A stretch of 64,000 bases of DNA from an uncultured Clostridia bacterium (GTDB lineage: Bacteria > Bacillota > Clostridia > Oscillospirales > Ruminococcaceae): NCBI GenBank assembly GCA_947629905.1, contig CANRFM010000007.1, forward strand, positions 23,922 to 87,921, read 5' to 3'. Of the stretch, positions 41,025 through 51,017 are shown piece by piece (the first letter of the stretch is position 1; each line of letters opens with the position of its first letter). The notes beneath the pieces are model-generated. The model saw only the letters and a list, made by a program, of their open reading frames with translations, did no database searches and had not been told where the DNA came from. Position numbers and translations under genes: made by a program.

Positions 41025-42640
41025 TACTGGTCATTGACAATTACGACTCCTTTACCTACAATCTGGTGCAGGAGATCGGCGAACTGTATCCGGATATTCT
41101 GGTAAAACGCAATGATGCCATTACCATTGCAGAGATCGAAGCCCTGCACCCGCAGGCGATCGTGATCTCACCCGGACCGGGCTATCCGGCATCCGCAGGT
41201 ATTTCCATTGACGTGGTAAAGACGTTCAGTGGCAGGATCCCGCTGTTGGGGGTCTGCCTCGGTCACCAGTCCATCGTGGAAGCCTTCGGCGGGAAGATCA
41301 TTCCCGCACACCAGCTGATGCACGGCAAGTCGAGCAGCATTAAGATGGAGGAGAACCACCCGCTGTTCCGGGGTGTTTCCTGTCCGTTCACTGCCGGGCG
41401 GTATCATTCGCTGATCGCCGATGAACATTCGCTCCCGGAATGCCTGAAGGTCATTGCCCTTGATGAGGGCGGACAGATCATGGGCGTTTCACATACATCA
41501 CATAAAACATATGGTCTGCAGTTCCATCCGGAATCTGTTCTGACCGGAGAGGGGAAGATGATTTTGAAGAATTTCATGACAGATGCAGGGCTGATGCCCG
41601 CAGAACCGGAGGAAAAGCCGGTTGACCTCAAGCCCGTTTACAGCAAGCTCATTGACGGGCAGGATCTCACGATGCAGGAAGCCGAGGAAACGATGGATAT
41701 GCTGATGAGTGGCAAGGCTTCGGAGCTGCAGATCGCTTCCGTTCTGGTCGCACTGGCGACAAAGGGCGAGACACCGGAGGAAATTGCCGGATTCGCCAAG
41801 GGTATGCGTGCCAAAGCAGCGCTTGTGCCGGATGCTGCTGACACGATCGACATTGTGGGTACGGGCGGTGACAAGGCGTTTACGTTCAACATCTCCACCA
41901 CTTCCGCTTTTGTGGCAGCCGCAGCGGGTGCAAAGGTAGCCAAGCACGGCAACCGTTCTGTATCGAGCAAGAGCGGTGCAGCTGATGTACTCGAAGCGCT
42001 CGGTGTGAAGATCGCCACCAAGCCGGAACAGGCGAAAGCTTGCATTGACAAGGTGGGCATTTCGTTCCTGTTTGCGCAGAGCTATCATGCAAGTATGCGT
42101 TTTGTAGGACCTGTCCGTGGCAAGCTCGGTGTGCGCACGGTGTTCAACGTCCTCGGACCGCTCACCAACCCGGCAAGGGCAGATTATATTGTACTGGGCG
42201 TATATGCCAAGGAATTGACAGAGGTCATGGCAAACGTGCTGATGCAGGTCGGCATTAAGCGGGCAATGGTCGTATTTGGCAATGACGTAATGGATGAAAT
42301 TTCTGTTTCCGCACCGACGACAGTCACGGAAGTCCGGGACGGCAAGCTGTCTACCTATGAGATCAAGCCGGAAGACTTCGGGCTGCAAACCTATGAGAAA
42401 TCCGAGATCACCGGAGGCACACCGCAGGAAAATGCCAAGATCACCCGTGGCATTCTGGACGGCAGCATCACGGGGGCAAAGCGGGATATTGTACTGCTGA
42501 ATGCAGGTGCGGCGCTCTATACCTACGGGGTGACGGATTCCCTCAAGGCAGGGGTACAGCTTGCAGCGGAGACGATCGATTCCGGCAAGGCACTTGCGAA
42601 ACTGGACGAATTTGTGCAGTTCACCAACGAGCTGGAGTAA
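41021..42640 (+). CDS. trpGD: TrpG-TrpD fusion: glutamine amidotransferase plus anthranilate phosphoribosyltransferase
   Basis: 539 aa. Residues 1-190 are the class I glutaminase with nucleophile cysteine in GVCLGHQSI and LQFHPESVL for the catalytic His-Glu. After a short linker (about 190-205) residues 205-539 are TrpD, with DIVGTGGDKAFTFNISTTSAF, KHGNRSVSSKSGAADVLEALG and GPLTNPA. The two successive steps (ammonia for anthranilate, then PRPP coupling) are thus on one chain, as in some enterobacteria; separate genes are the more usual state in Bacilli. No frameshift is seen. Confidence 0.95.
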   Translation: MILVIDNYDSFTYNLVQEIGELYPDILVKRNDAITIAEIEALHPQAIVISPGPGYPASAGISIDVVKTFSGRIPLLGVCLGHQSIVEAFGGKIIPAHQLMHGKSSSIKMEENHPLFRGVSCPFTAGRYHSLIADEHSLPECLKVIALDEGGQIMGVSHTSHKTYGLQFHPESVLTGEGKMILKNFMTDAGLMPAEPEEKPVDLKPVYSKLIDGQDLTMQEAEETMDMLMSGKASELQIASVLVALATKGETPEEIAGFAKGMRAKAALVPDAADTIDIVGTGGDKAFTFNISTTSAFVAAAAGAKVAKHGNRSVSSKSGAADVLEALGVKIATKPEQAKACIDKVGISFLFAQSYHASMRFVGPVRGKLGVRTVFNVLGPLTNPARADYIVLGVYAKELTEVMANVLMQVGIKRAMVVFGNDVMDEISVSAPTTVTEVRDGKLSTYEIKPEDFGLQTYEKSEITGGTPQENAKITRGILDGSITGAKRDIVLLNAGAALYTYGVTDSLKAGVQLAAETIDSGKALAKLDEFVQFTNELE

Positions 42641-42643
42641 GCC

Positions 42644-43423
42644 ATGATTTTAGATGACATCTGTGCAAAGCGCAGGGAGCAGCTTGCGGCGGAGCTGAAA
42701 CGCTGCTCCCGTCCGGATATGCGTAGGCTTGCGGAAACAGCACCGCAGAAGCCCGGCTTTATTGCGGCGCTCCGGAAGCCGGGGCTTTCCTGCATCTGCG
42801 AAGTGAAAAAGGCATCCCCCTCCAAAGGGCTGATCCGACCGGATTTTCACCCGGTGGAGCTGGCAAAGGACTATGAAGCTGCCGGGGCGGACTGCATTTC
42901 CTGCCTGACAGAGGAGCATTATTTTCAGGGGAGCAGCAGCTATCTGCGGGAAATTGCGGAAACTGTACAGATCCCCGTGCTGCGGAAGGATTTTATTTTA
43001 GATGAATACCAGATCTATGAGGCAAAGGCGATCGGGGCATCTGCTGTCCTGCTGATCGCAGCGGTGCTAAAATTTGAGGAGATGAAAGCCTTTTTTGAAC
43101 TGGCACATTCCCTCGGGCTGGACTGCCTCATGGAAGTGCATACGCCAGAGGAAATGGAGACCGTGCAGCAGCTCTCTCCGCAGCTCATCGGTGTGAATAA
43201 CCGTGACCTGAAGACCTTCGAGGTGCATTTGTCGCATACGGCAGAACTTGCCGGTATGCGGCAGCCGGGGCAGCTTTTTGTTTCCGAAAGCGGCATCCGG
43301 AACAGTGCGGATATGCACACCGTACAGGAAAACGGAGCGGATGCTGTGCTTATCGGCGAAACGCTTATGCGCAGTGACAATATCGCTGCAACGCTCCATG
43401 CGCTCCGGGAGGGGACGGCATGA
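42644..43423 (+). CDS. trpC: Indole-3-glycerol-phosphate synthase
   Basis: TIM-barrel enzyme closing the indole ring from CdRP. 259 aa with CEVKKASPSKGLIRPDF, LTEEHYFQGSSSYL, RKDFILDEYQIYEA, GVNNRDLKTFEV and SESGI. It starts 3 bp after trpGD and overlaps trpF by 4 bp. Confidence 0.96.
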   Translation: MILDDICAKRREQLAAELKRCSRPDMRRLAETAPQKPGFIAALRKPGLSCICEVKKASPSKGLIRPDFHPVELAKDYEAAGADCISCLTEEHYFQGSSSYLREIAETVQIPVLRKDFILDEYQIYEAKAIGASAVLLIAAVLKFEEMKAFFELAHSLGLDCLMEVHTPEEMETVQQLSPQLIGVNNRDLKTFEVHLSHTAELAGMRQPGQLFVSESGIRNSADMHTVQENGADAVLIGETLMRSDNIAATLHALREGTA

Positions 43424-44031
43424 AGCTCAAGATCTGCGGCATCCGCAGAACGGAAGATGTGCAGTACCTGAATGCATACAAGCCGGATTTTGCAGGGTTC
43501 ATCTGTTCGCAGCCGTTCTGGCGGTATGTGAAACCGGAGCAGGTGGCACAGCTGACACAGCAGCTTGACGAGGGGATCCTGCGTGTGGGGGTCTTTGTTG
43601 ACCCGACAATTGAGGAGATCGCCCGTTATGCGCAGCTGCTCCATGTCATTCAGCTGCATGGAAACGAGCCCCCGGCACTGATCGCAGAGATCCGGAAACG
43701 CTGGGACGTAGAAATCTGGAAAGCTGCCCGTGTCCGGACGGCAGAGGACATCCGGCGTGTGGATGCTTTGCTGGTCGATAAGCTGGTACTGGACAGCTTT
43801 TCCCCGGTTTCCCACGGGGGGACAGGGACAGTCGCAGACTGGGCGCTGATCGCTGAAAACCGTCCGGAGAAGCCGTTCCTGTTGGCAGGCGGCATTTCAG
43901 CCGAAAATGCGGCAGAAGCTGCGCAGCTCCATCCGTGGGGGCTGGATGCTTCGAGCAGTGTGGAAACGGACAAATGCAAGGATGCGGACAAGATCAGAAC
44001 ACTTGTGGCACGGGTGCGTGCTTTATCATAG
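43420..44031 (+). CDS. trpF: Phosphoribosylanthranilate isomerase
   Basis: TIM-barrel enzyme isomerising phosphoribosylanthranilate. 203 aa with catalytic cysteine in [46 protein letters not shown] and [10 protein letters not shown], ending in DASSSVET. The N-terminal section [15 protein letters not shown] differs a little from the more common GFVFAxxSxRYV form. Its start overlaps trpC. Confidence 0.94.
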   Translation: MKLKICGIRRTEDVQYLNAYKPDFAGFICSQPFWRYVKPEQVAQLTQQLDEGILRVGVFVDPTIEEIARYAQLLHVIQLHGNEPPALIAEIRKRWDVEIWKAARVRTAEDIRRVDALLVDKLVLDSFSPVSHGGTGTVADWALIAENRPEKPFLLAGGISAENAAEAAQLHPWGLDASSSVETDKCKDADKIRTLVARVRALS

Positions 44032-44045
44032 AAAGGAAGGATCGT

Positions 44046-45233
44046 ATGGAAAAAATCGGTAGATTCGGCGATTTCGGCGGACAGTATGTGCCGGAGACCG
44101 TGATGAATGCCGTTTCAGAATTGCAGGAGGCATACGAGCGTTACCGCAACGACCCCCAATTTTTGGCAGAGCTGCGGGAGCTGTACCGGAATTATGCTTT
44201 TCGTCCGTCGCTGATGTACTACGCCCGGAAAATGACGGAAGATCTCGGCGGTGCGAAAATCTACATCAAGCGTGAGGATCTGAACCACACTGGTTCGCAC
44301 AAGATCAACAACGCCCTCGGACAGGTGCTGCTTGCCAAGTACATGGGCAAAAAGCGCATCATTGCCGAGACCGGTGCAGGGCAGCACGGTGTGGCAACAG
44401 CGACCATCTGTGCCTATTTTGACATGGAGTGCGAGGTCTACATGGGGCGTGAGGACATGGAGCGGCAGGCACTCAATGTCTACCGGATGGAGCTGCTCGG
44501 CGCAAAGGTGACGGGTGTGGATTCCGGCACGGCTACCCTGAAAGATGCGATCAATGAAGCAATGCGTGACTGGGCGACCAATATCGAGACAACGTTCTAC
44601 TGTATCGGTTCGGTCATGGGACCGCATCCGTATCCAATCATGGTGCGGGATTTCCAGAAAATCATCGGTGAGGAAGCCAAGGCACAGCTCATGGAAAAGG
44701 AAGGCAAGCTCCCCGACTGCGTGGTCGCCTGTGTCGGCGGCGGCTCGAATGCAATGGGCATTTTTTACGATTTCATTCCGGACAAGTCGGTGCGCCTTGT
44801 GGGTGCGGAAGCTGCCGGACGGGGCATTGACACCGATCAGCACGCTGCCACGATCAGCAAGGGCGAAAAGGGCATTTTCCACGGCATGAAGTCTGTATTC
44901 CTCCAGAATGAAGAGGGGCAGATCGCACCGGTGTTCTCCATTTCGGCAGGGTTGGACTATCCGGGCATTGGTCCGGAACACGCCTATCTGCACGAGACAG
45001 GCAGGGCGGATTATGTGGCGATCACGGACGAGGAAGCCGTACAGGCGTTCGAGTATCTCTCCAAGACAGAGGGCATCATCCCGGCTGTGGAATCGGCACA
45101 CGCTGTTGCTGCTGCCCGCAAGATCGCCCCGACCATGCGCCCCGACCAGATCCTGCTCATCAACCTGTCCGGCAGAGGGGACAAGGATGTACAGCAGATC
45201 GCAAGATACAGAGGAGTGAACATCGATGGCTAA
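44046..45233 (+). CDS. trpB: Tryptophan synthase beta chain
   Basis: PLP enzyme joining indole to serine. 395 aa; [15 protein letters not shown] at the start and PLP lysine K86 in [13 protein letters not shown], with [26 protein letters not shown] and NLSGRGDKD. This is the TrpB1 type that pairs with TrpA. GAAAGGAAGG supports ATG 44046. It overlaps trpA by 8 bp. Confidence 0.97.
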   Translation: MEKIGRFGDFGGQYVPETVMNAVSELQEAYERYRNDPQFLAELRELYRNYAFRPSLMYYARKMTEDLGGAKIYIKREDLNHTGSHKINNALGQVLLAKYMGKKRIIAETGAGQHGVATATICAYFDMECEVYMGREDMERQALNVYRMELLGAKVTGVDSGTATLKDAINEAMRDWATNIETTFYCIGSVMGPHPYPIMVRDFQKIIGEEAKAQLMEKEGKLPDCVVACVGGGSNAMGIFYDFIPDKSVRLVGAEAAGRGIDTDQHAATISKGEKGIFHGMKSVFLQNEEGQIAPVFSISAGLDYPGIGPEHAYLHETGRADYVAITDEEAVQAFEYLSKTEGIIPAVESAHAVAAARKIAPTMRPDQILLINLSGRGDKDVQQIARYRGVNIDG

Positions 45234-46017
45234 CCGTTTGGATACAAAATTTGAGGAACTGAAACAGACCGGAAAGAAAGCACTTGTGACCTATATCGTG
45301 GCAGGGGACGGTGGCTATGCACTGACGGAAGAAGCCATTCTTGCCATGGAACAGGCAGGTGTGGACATCATCGAGATCGGTGTGCCGTTCTCTGACCCGA
45401 TCGCAGAGGGCACGATCATTCAGCAGGCGAGCCAGCGGGCTTTGCAGGGCGGCACAACGCTGAAAGGTGTCTTTGAGATGGTCGAGCGCCTGCGGAAAAA
45501 GACCGATATGCCGCTGCTGCTGATGCTGTATGCCAATTCGATCTACCGCACGGGTACGGATAAATTCTTTGACCGGTGCAGGGAAGTGGGCATTGACGGT
45601 GTGATCGTTCCCGATCTGCCCTTTGAGGAGCATGATGAATTCAAGGAAGACAGCGAGCGCAACGGGGTGTACAACATCAGCCTTGTGACCCCGACCAGCC
45701 ACGGGCGCATTGCGAAGATCGCAGCGTCTGCCAAGGGCTTTCTGTACTGCGTTTCGTCTACGGGCGTGACGGGGATGCGTGACACATTCAGCACGAATTT
45801 CGAGGAATTTTTCGGCGAGATCAAAAAATCCGCCCGGATACCCTGCTTTGTGGGCTTTGGTATCCGAAGCGGAGCAGCTGCCAAGACCATGGGCAGCTAT
45901 TGTGACGGTGTTATTGTCGGCAGCGCTGTGGTCAGCCGGGTCGGTGAATTCGGGGAAAAGGCAGTGCCGGAGATCACTGCATTCTGCAAGGAACTGCGGC
46001 AGGGACTGGACGGCTAA
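45226..46017 (+). CDS. trpA: Tryptophan synthase alpha chain
   Basis: Releases indole from indole-3-glycerol phosphate. 263 aa with the catalytic glutamate and aspartate in [35 protein letters not shown], and the phosphate loop [11 protein letters not shown]. Last trp gene; its stop overlaps the convergent cbiC stop by 4 bp, leaving no space for a separate terminator. Confidence 0.96.
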   Translation: MANRLDTKFEELKQTGKKALVTYIVAGDGGYALTEEAILAMEQAGVDIIEIGVPFSDPIAEGTIIQQASQRALQGGTTLKGVFEMVERLRKKTDMPLLLMLYANSIYRTGTDKFFDRCREVGIDGVIVPDLPFEEHDEFKEDSERNGVYNISLVTPTSHGRIAKIAASAKGFLYCVSSTGVTGMRDTFSTNFEEFFGEIKKSARIPCFVGFGIRSGAAAKTMGSYCDGVIVGSAVVSRVGEFGEKAVPEITAFCKELRQGLDG

Positions 46018-46634
46018 AGGCTGTACAGCAAAGCATTACAGATGGCGGCGGCAACGGTGCTGCCGCCTTTTCTGCCCCTTGCCACAATGCAGGGAACGCC
46101 CGATTTTTCGAGCATTTCTTTGGACTGCACGACATTCACGAATCCCACCGGAACGCCGATGACGAGCGCCGGGCGGAATGTGCCGGCTTTCATCAGTTCG
46201 CAGAGCCGGAGCAGGGCAGTCGGTGCATTTCCGGCTGCAAAAATGACCGGGCGGTCTATTCCGGCAGCCTTGTCCACCGAGGCGGCAGCACGGGTCGTGC
46301 CGTTTTTCTGAGCTGCGGCGGCAACGTCTGCATCCGCCATGAAGCAGAGCGCTTCACAGTTGCAGCGGGCAAGGGCAGTCCGGTTGATACCGGCTTTCGC
46401 CATGTTGGTGTCGGTGACGATGACAGCACCTGCCCGGAGCGTTTCCTTGGCGATGGCAATGGCATTTTCTGAAAAATACAGCGAATCCGCATAGGAAAAA
46501 TCTGCCGTGGCATGGATGACACGCATCACGACCGGGCGTTGTTCGTCCGGTATCTGTCTGTCGCCCAATTCTTCGGCAATGATGGCAAAACTCCGGCGCT
46601 CAATTTCCTGCGGGGCAAGGTGTTCGATGTTCAT
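46014..46634 (-). CDS. cbiC: Cobalt-precorrin-8 methylmutase
   Basis: Moves the C11 methyl to C12, giving cobyrinate. 206 aa with the active histidine H41 in MRVIHATADFSYADS, TDTNMAKAGIN and GVPVGFVNVVQSKEML. Last gene of the minus-strand cobalamin run; its start overlaps the cbiP stop by 4 bp, and its 3' end overlaps trpA tail-to-tail. Confidence 0.95.
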   Translation of the reverse strand: MNIEHLAPQEIERRSFAIIAEELGDRQIPDEQRPVVMRVIHATADFSYADSLYFSENAIAIAKETLRAGAVIVTDTNMAKAGINRTALARCNCEALCFMADADVAAAAQKNGTTRAAASVDKAAGIDRPVIFAAGNAPTALLRLCELMKAGTFRPALVIGVPVGFVNVVQSKEMLEKSGVPCIVARGRKGGSTVAAAICNALLYSL

Positions 46635-48091
46635 ACGCCCTCCTCTATGATATGGTAAATTTTTGACAGATCTATGGCTTCCCGTACCCCGGCAGCAAGC
46701 AGGTCAAACTGCCGCTCCCGGTATGCCGCCCGGCTGATACCGGGGGAGAAGGGGAGCTGTTTTTGTTGGCAAAGTGCCTGTATCAGGCGGCTGCTGACCT
46801 CTGCCTGATCAAAAATGCCATGCACGTAGCAGCCTGCCACATTTCCGGAAAATGCACCGCCGCAGCTTGTCAGGGGGGACGCAGCCGTGATCGTCTTGCC
46901 GTGATGAATTTCATAGCCCTGAAATGCTGCACCGCTGAGACAGCCGAATAATCCCGGTATTTCATGAAAAGTGCCGGAGATCTGCCGTAGTTCCTTTTCT
47001 TTGCCGAGAACTGTTTCACAGGGCAGCAGTCCCAGTCCGGCGATACTGCCGCCGCCCTCTGTGCCGTCTGGGTCGGAGATGCGTTTTCCTAAGATCTGGA
47101 AACCGCCGCAGATGCCGAACAGTGGCTTCCCGGATGCGGCATATTGCAGGATGACGGCAGAAAGTCCGCTGTCGTGCAGCCATTGCATATCAGCAATGGT
47201 ATGTTTCGTACCGGGCAGGAGAAGCAGATCGGGTTTGCCGAATTGCTGCACGTCGGAAATATACCGGACAGAAACGCCTTGATATTGCGAAAAAACGTCA
47301 AAGTCCGTGAAATTCGACATACGGGGCAGCCGAATGACGGCAATATCCACGCCCCCGCCGGACTGCACGGCAAAATCGGAAGTGCTGTCCTCTTCCTCAA
47401 GCTGACAGGCAAGGCAGGGGATGACCCCTAAAACAGGCAGCCCGCTTTTCTCTTCCAGAATTTTTACCCCGTCCGCAAACAGGGAAACGTCACCCCGGAA
47501 TTTATTGACGAGCAGCCCTTTCACGAGTGCTTGTTCCGTCTGTTCTAACAGTGAAAGCGTTCCGAGCAGCTGCGCAAACACGCCGCCCCGGTCAATATCT
47601 CCGGTCAGCAGTACCGGCGCATGAACGGCTTGCGCAAGCCCCATATTCACAATGTCGTCCTTGCGCAGATTCAGTTCTGCCGGACTGCCTGCCCCCTCTA
47701 TGACGAGAATGTCATACTGCGCCGCAAGAGTTTGATAGCTCTCCAGAATGACGGGCAGGAGGGACTTCCTGTACCGAAAATAGGGGCGTGCTTCCATATT
47801 GCCAAGCGGCTTGCCGTTCACGATCACCTGTGAGCCGGTATTGTTCAGGGGCTTGAGCAGGACGGGATTCATCAGCGCAGAGGGGGCGATCTCTGCCGCC
47901 TGTGCCTGCATCGCCTGCGCCCTGCCGATCTCCAGCCCCTCTGCCGTGACAAAGGAATTGAGAGCCATATTCTGTGCTTTGAACGGGGCGACCCGGTAGC
48001 CGTCCTGCCGGAAAATGCGGCACAGTGCCGCTGTCAGCAGGCTTTTGCCCACGCCGGACATGGTGCCTTGTATCATGATGGATTTAGCCAA
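46631..48091 (-). CDS. cbiP: Adenosylcobyric acid synthase
   Basis: Glutamine-dependent amidation of four side chains of adenosylcobyrinate a,c-diamide. 486 aa: ATP loop IQGTMSGVGKSLLTAAL with dethiobiotin-synthetase-like fold, GSPAELNLRKDDIVNMG, and C-terminal class I glutaminase with GICGGFQILG and CYVHGIFD. Overlaps cobD by 8 bp. Confidence 0.95.
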   Translation of the reverse strand: MAKSIMIQGTMSGVGKSLLTAALCRIFRQDGYRVAPFKAQNMALNSFVTAEGLEIGRAQAMQAQAAEIAPSALMNPVLLKPLNNTGSQVIVNGKPLGNMEARPYFRYRKSLLPVILESYQTLAAQYDILVIEGAGSPAELNLRKDDIVNMGLAQAVHAPVLLTGDIDRGGVFAQLLGTLSLLEQTEQALVKGLLVNKFRGDVSLFADGVKILEEKSGLPVLGVIPCLACQLEEEDSTSDFAVQSGGGVDIAVIRLPRMSNFTDFDVFSQYQGVSVRYISDVQQFGKPDLLLLPGTKHTIADMQWLHDSGLSAVILQYAASGKPLFGICGGFQILGKRISDPDGTEGGGSIAGLGLLPCETVLGKEKELRQISGTFHEIPGLFGCLSGAAFQGYEIHHGKTITAASPLTSCGGAFSGNVAGCYVHGIFDQAEVSSRLIQALCQQKQLPFSPGISRAAYRERQFDLLAAGVREAIDLSKIYHIIEEGV

Positions 48092-49124
48092 AGAGCGACC
48101 TCCTCAATGCTTGTACCAGATGTTCGTTTTCCAGATGTGTCCGCACGGCAATGCGGTAAAACCTTTCATCCAGCCCATAAAAATTGGCGCAGGAACGGAT
48201 GAGAATGCCGTCCTGCAGCAATGTCTCCGCCAGCCCCGGCTTGTGCCGGAACAGCAGGAAATTGCTGTCCGAGGGAAAGACGTGCATCCCCATATTTTGC
48301 AGAGCGTGAGACAGATAGGCACGTTCACACCGGATGAGTTTTTGTGTCTGCCGGAGATAGCCGGTATCCTTCAGGGCGGCAATGCCGGCAGCCTGTGCGG
48401 GTGCGGAAACGCTCCAGTATTGCCCTTGCTTCCGGAGCGTTTCGGCAAGCTCCGGTGTGCCGCAAAGGGCATAGCCAAGGCGCAGCCCCGGTATGGCATG
48501 GGATTTGGTGAATGCTTTCAGGAGAATGCAGTTTTGCCGGAGCAGGGGATAGAGCTGCTTTCCGCCGTCCTCTGTAAAATCGAGAAAGCACCCGTCTATC
48601 AGCAGGAGCGTGCCGTTCTGCTCACAGCGACGGATGATGCGGGAGAGCAGTTCAGTATCGGGCATTTGTCCGGTCGGGTTGTTGGGGGTACACAGGACGG
48701 CAAACGGTACGGAGGCGGAGAGCCTGTCAAGATAGTCAGGCGGCAGCCGGAAATCTTCGCTTTCGAGCAGTGAAAAGCGGAAGATCTTGCAGCCGTTTTC
48801 GGTCAATGCCTTTTCATATTCCCCGAAAGTCGGGGCGCAGAGGAGTGCCGTTTGACAGGAAAAAGCCGAAGCTATGCGGTAGATCAGGTCATCTGCTCCG
48901 TTTCCGCAGACGATCTGTGCGGCAGGAAATGACTCGTGGTCTGCAATTGCCTTTCGCAGTGCCGTGCAGTCCGGGTCGGGGTAATGTTCCCAGAGGGGAA
49001 CACTGTCAAGCACGGCTTTCCGGACGGAGAGCGGCATACCGAGGGGATTGATATTTGCCGAAAAATCGCACTTGACTTTCCGGTCAAATACATTTCCGCC
49101 GTGTACCTGATTCAGAATTGCCAT
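48084..49124 (-). CDS. cobD: L-threonine-O-3-phosphate decarboxylase-like aminotransferase-fold enzyme
   Basis: PLP fold-type I enzyme that makes (R)-1-aminopropan-2-ol phosphate for the nucleotide loop. 346 aa: GGNVFDRKVKCDFSANINPLG at the start, VCGNGADDLIYRI, CTPNNPTGQMPDTE and PLP-lysine motif LLKAFTKSHAIPGLRLGY. Histidinol-phosphate aminotransferase is the close relative, but the neighbours and the FSANINPLG start indicate CobD. Overlaps cbiB by 13 bp. Confidence 0.9.
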   Translation of the reverse strand: MAILNQVHGGNVFDRKVKCDFSANINPLGMPLSVRKAVLDSVPLWEHYPDPDCTALRKAIADHESFPAAQIVCGNGADDLIYRIASAFSCQTALLCAPTFGEYEKALTENGCKIFRFSLLESEDFRLPPDYLDRLSASVPFAVLCTPNNPTGQMPDTELLSRIIRRCEQNGTLLLIDGCFLDFTEDGGKQLYPLLRQNCILLKAFTKSHAIPGLRLGYALCGTPELAETLRKQGQYWSVSAPAQAAGIAALKDTGYLRQTQKLIRCERAYLSHALQNMGMHVFPSDSNFLLFRHKPGLAETLLQDGILIRSCANFYGLDERFYRIAVRTHLENEHLVQALRRSLFG

Positions 49125-50062
49125 AGCAGAACACCTCGCAGGAGCAAAGAGAGCAGCAGCGTCAGAAAAGCCGTCACATACATCAGGCGGTCAGCCCGCC
49201 GGATGTCCTCCGCTTCCGGGGGACGGTCATTGTCGCCGATACAGGGCTTTCTGTGCAGCTCTCCGAAATAATACGCATCGCCAGCCAGCCGGAGATGCAG
49301 TGCGCCGGCGCAGACGGATTCGGTTTGTGCGGAATTGGGGCTTGGGTGTTTCCGGCGGTCACGTCTCCAGATCTGCCATGCCTTTTTGCCGTCCAGTCCG
49401 CAGAGGGCGGCAGCAAGGATCATGACAAGTGCGGTCAGCCTTGCGGGTATGTAGTTCAGCACATCATCCAGTTTTGCCGGGAAAAAGCCGATCTCTGCAT
49501 AGGCTGCATTCCGGTAGCCAAGCATGGAATCCATGGTGTTTACCGCCTTATACAGAAAGCCGCCCGCAGCGCCGCCCAGTGCCATGCAGAGTAGGGGAGC
49601 GGTCACGCCATCGGAGGTGTTTTCGGCAACGGTTTCGACCGTCGCACGGATGATACCAGCTTCGTCCAGACGTTCCGTGTCCCGTCCTACGATCATGGAA
49701 ACAGCTTGCCTTGCGGCTTCCGTGTCGTGACGGATCAGTGCCCTGTATACTTTCCTGCTTTCGTCCCGCAGACATCTTGCTGCTATCAGATAATAGCAGA
49801 AAATGCTCTCCACCGCAATTCCCAGAATGCAATGAACATGGTAACACAGCCATAGAATGCCAGCAGGAACCCCTGTGGAAAGCAGGATCACCAGCAATGC
49901 CAGCACCCCGCCGCCAAGCCGCAGATGCCGGAAATGCGCCCGCACAAAACGTTCCAGCACTGCGATCAGCTTGCCGATCAGCCGCACGGGGTGCGGCATC
50001 CGGTACGGGTCGCCAAAGAGACAGTCGAGCAGAGCACCAAGCAGAAGGGGAAGCAGTTTCAT
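49112..50062 (-). CDS. cbiB: Adenosylcobinamide-phosphate synthase
   Basis: Integral membrane enzyme attaching aminopropanol phosphate to adenosylcobyrate. 316 aa, about five to six TMs, with the family start LLDCLFGDPYRMPHPVRLIG and VETVAENTSDGVTAPLL, GYRNAAYAEIGFFPAKLDDVLNYIPAR. Overlaps cobC by 4 bp. Confidence 0.94.
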   Translation of the reverse strand: MKLLPLLLGALLDCLFGDPYRMPHPVRLIGKLIAVLERFVRAHFRHLRLGGGVLALLVILLSTGVPAGILWLCYHVHCILGIAVESIFCYYLIAARCLRDESRKVYRALIRHDTEAARQAVSMIVGRDTERLDEAGIIRATVETVAENTSDGVTAPLLCMALGGAAGGFLYKAVNTMDSMLGYRNAAYAEIGFFPAKLDDVLNYIPARLTALVMILAAALCGLDGKKAWQIWRRDRRKHPSPNSAQTESVCAGALHLRLAGDAYYFGELHRKPCIGDNDRPPEAEDIRRADRLMYVTAFLTLLLSLLLRGVLLWQF

Positions 50063-50613
50063 AATACCTCCAGAATGCGCAGGGCGTTATTCTCCCATTC
50101 CGTCAGAAAGCCGTGACCGCAGGGGATCTGATAGTCATAGTACCCGCCGCCGGCATAGTGGGAAAGGATCGCCATGATCGTTCCGCCGTGTACGATAAAG
50201 GCAGCGGTACTGTCGGCAGTGACGGATGCCATGCAGGCTGCAAAGGCGGCTACACAACGTTCCCGGAAGGCTGCCGGGTGTTCGCCGTCCGGGAAGGGGA
50301 GCGTTCCGCCGGAATCTACCCATGCCTGATAAGCCGCATCTGCCGCAAGTTCCCGGTAATGTTTCCCCTCGAACCGCCCGAAATCGCATTCCCGGAAATC
50401 GTCTGCGACTTCCTGCACTTTTCCCGGAAACAGGAGTTCAGCCGTTTGTCTGCACCGGAGCAGGGGACTGATAAAAAGCCGTTCGCATGGCGGTACAGAC
50501 AGCTGTTTCAGGGCTTCGATGCCCTCAGTGCAGAGGGGTTCGTCTGTTGTGCCGATATAGCGCTTTTCAAGGTTGCCCTGTGTCAGACCGTGCCGCAGAA
50601 ACAGCAGCTTCAT
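50059..50613 (-). CDS. cobC: Alpha-ribazole phosphatase-like (histidine phosphatase)
   Basis: 184 aa of the phosphoglycerate-mutase superfamily: phosphohistidine motif LLFLRHGLTQGN at the start, ECDFGRFEGKHYREL and a late AAFIVHGGTIMAIL. In this context it removes the phosphate of alpha-ribazole-5'-phosphate or of adenosylcobalamin-5'-phosphate. ATG 50613 begins the RHG motif region; longer in-frame extensions lie over the neighbouring gene and do not fit the family. Overlaps the CobU-like gene by 4 bp. Confidence 0.85.
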   Translation of the reverse strand: MKLLFLRHGLTQGNLEKRYIGTTDEPLCTEGIEALKQLSVPPCERLFISPLLRCRQTAELLFPGKVQEVADDFRECDFGRFEGKHYRELAADAAYQAWVDSGGTLPFPDGEHPAAFRERCVAAFAACMASVTADSTAAFIVHGGTIMAILSHYAGGGYYDYQIPCGHGFLTEWENNALRILEVL

Positions 50614-51002
50614 GGCAATTCCCCCTTGATCACGGTCGGGATGCCGCAGAACAGGCGTATCACGGTACTTGCATTTTCGGCAAGCAGACAGCCGCAGCGT
50701 CCGACAGTTTCCCGCCAGAGACGTTCCTCCGCTGTCATGGGGATGATACCGCACCCGATCTCGTCCATCAGGATTAGGCAGTCCGGATTCTGGCGGAGCA
50801 GCATTTCTGTCCATTTGAGCGCATCTGTTTCCGTATGCAGGAACTGCCGGATGAGAAGCTGATAGCGGAAGATACCCTTTGCGCAGAAAGCTTCTTCCGG
50901 TCGGCAGCTTGCACCGTCAAGGAGTGCTGTTTCTGCAATGCCAAAGCGGGAAGCCACAAACTGCCGTTTTCCCTGATACGCACCGCCGATGATCAAGACC
51001 AT
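50610..51002 (-). CDS. Short CobU-like nucleotide-binding protein
   Basis: 130 aa related to adenosylcobinamide kinase/guanylyltransferase: P-loop-like GGAYQGKRQFVASRFG at the N-terminus, LILMDEIGCGIIPM and a C-terminal RLFCGIPTVIKGE that parallels the end of the full CobU nearby. The loop reads GKR instead of GKS/T and the protein is about 40 residues shorter. A canonical cobU is encoded four genes upstream in the operon sense (51755-52270), so this is a divergent paralogue; its activity is uncertain. Confidence 0.7.
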   Translation of the reverse strand: MVLIIGGAYQGKRQFVASRFGIAETALLDGASCRPEEAFCAKGIFRYQLLIRQFLHTETDALKWTEMLLRQNPDCLILMDEIGCGIIPMTAEERLWRETVGRCGCLLAENASTVIRLFCGIPTVIKGELP

Positions 51003-51017
51003 ATCATTCCCACCTTT

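Noticed and set aside
50614..50814. N-terminal extension of cobC
   Set aside because: The extension is arginine/proline-rich, overlies the CobU-like gene and precedes the normal RHG start of the family.
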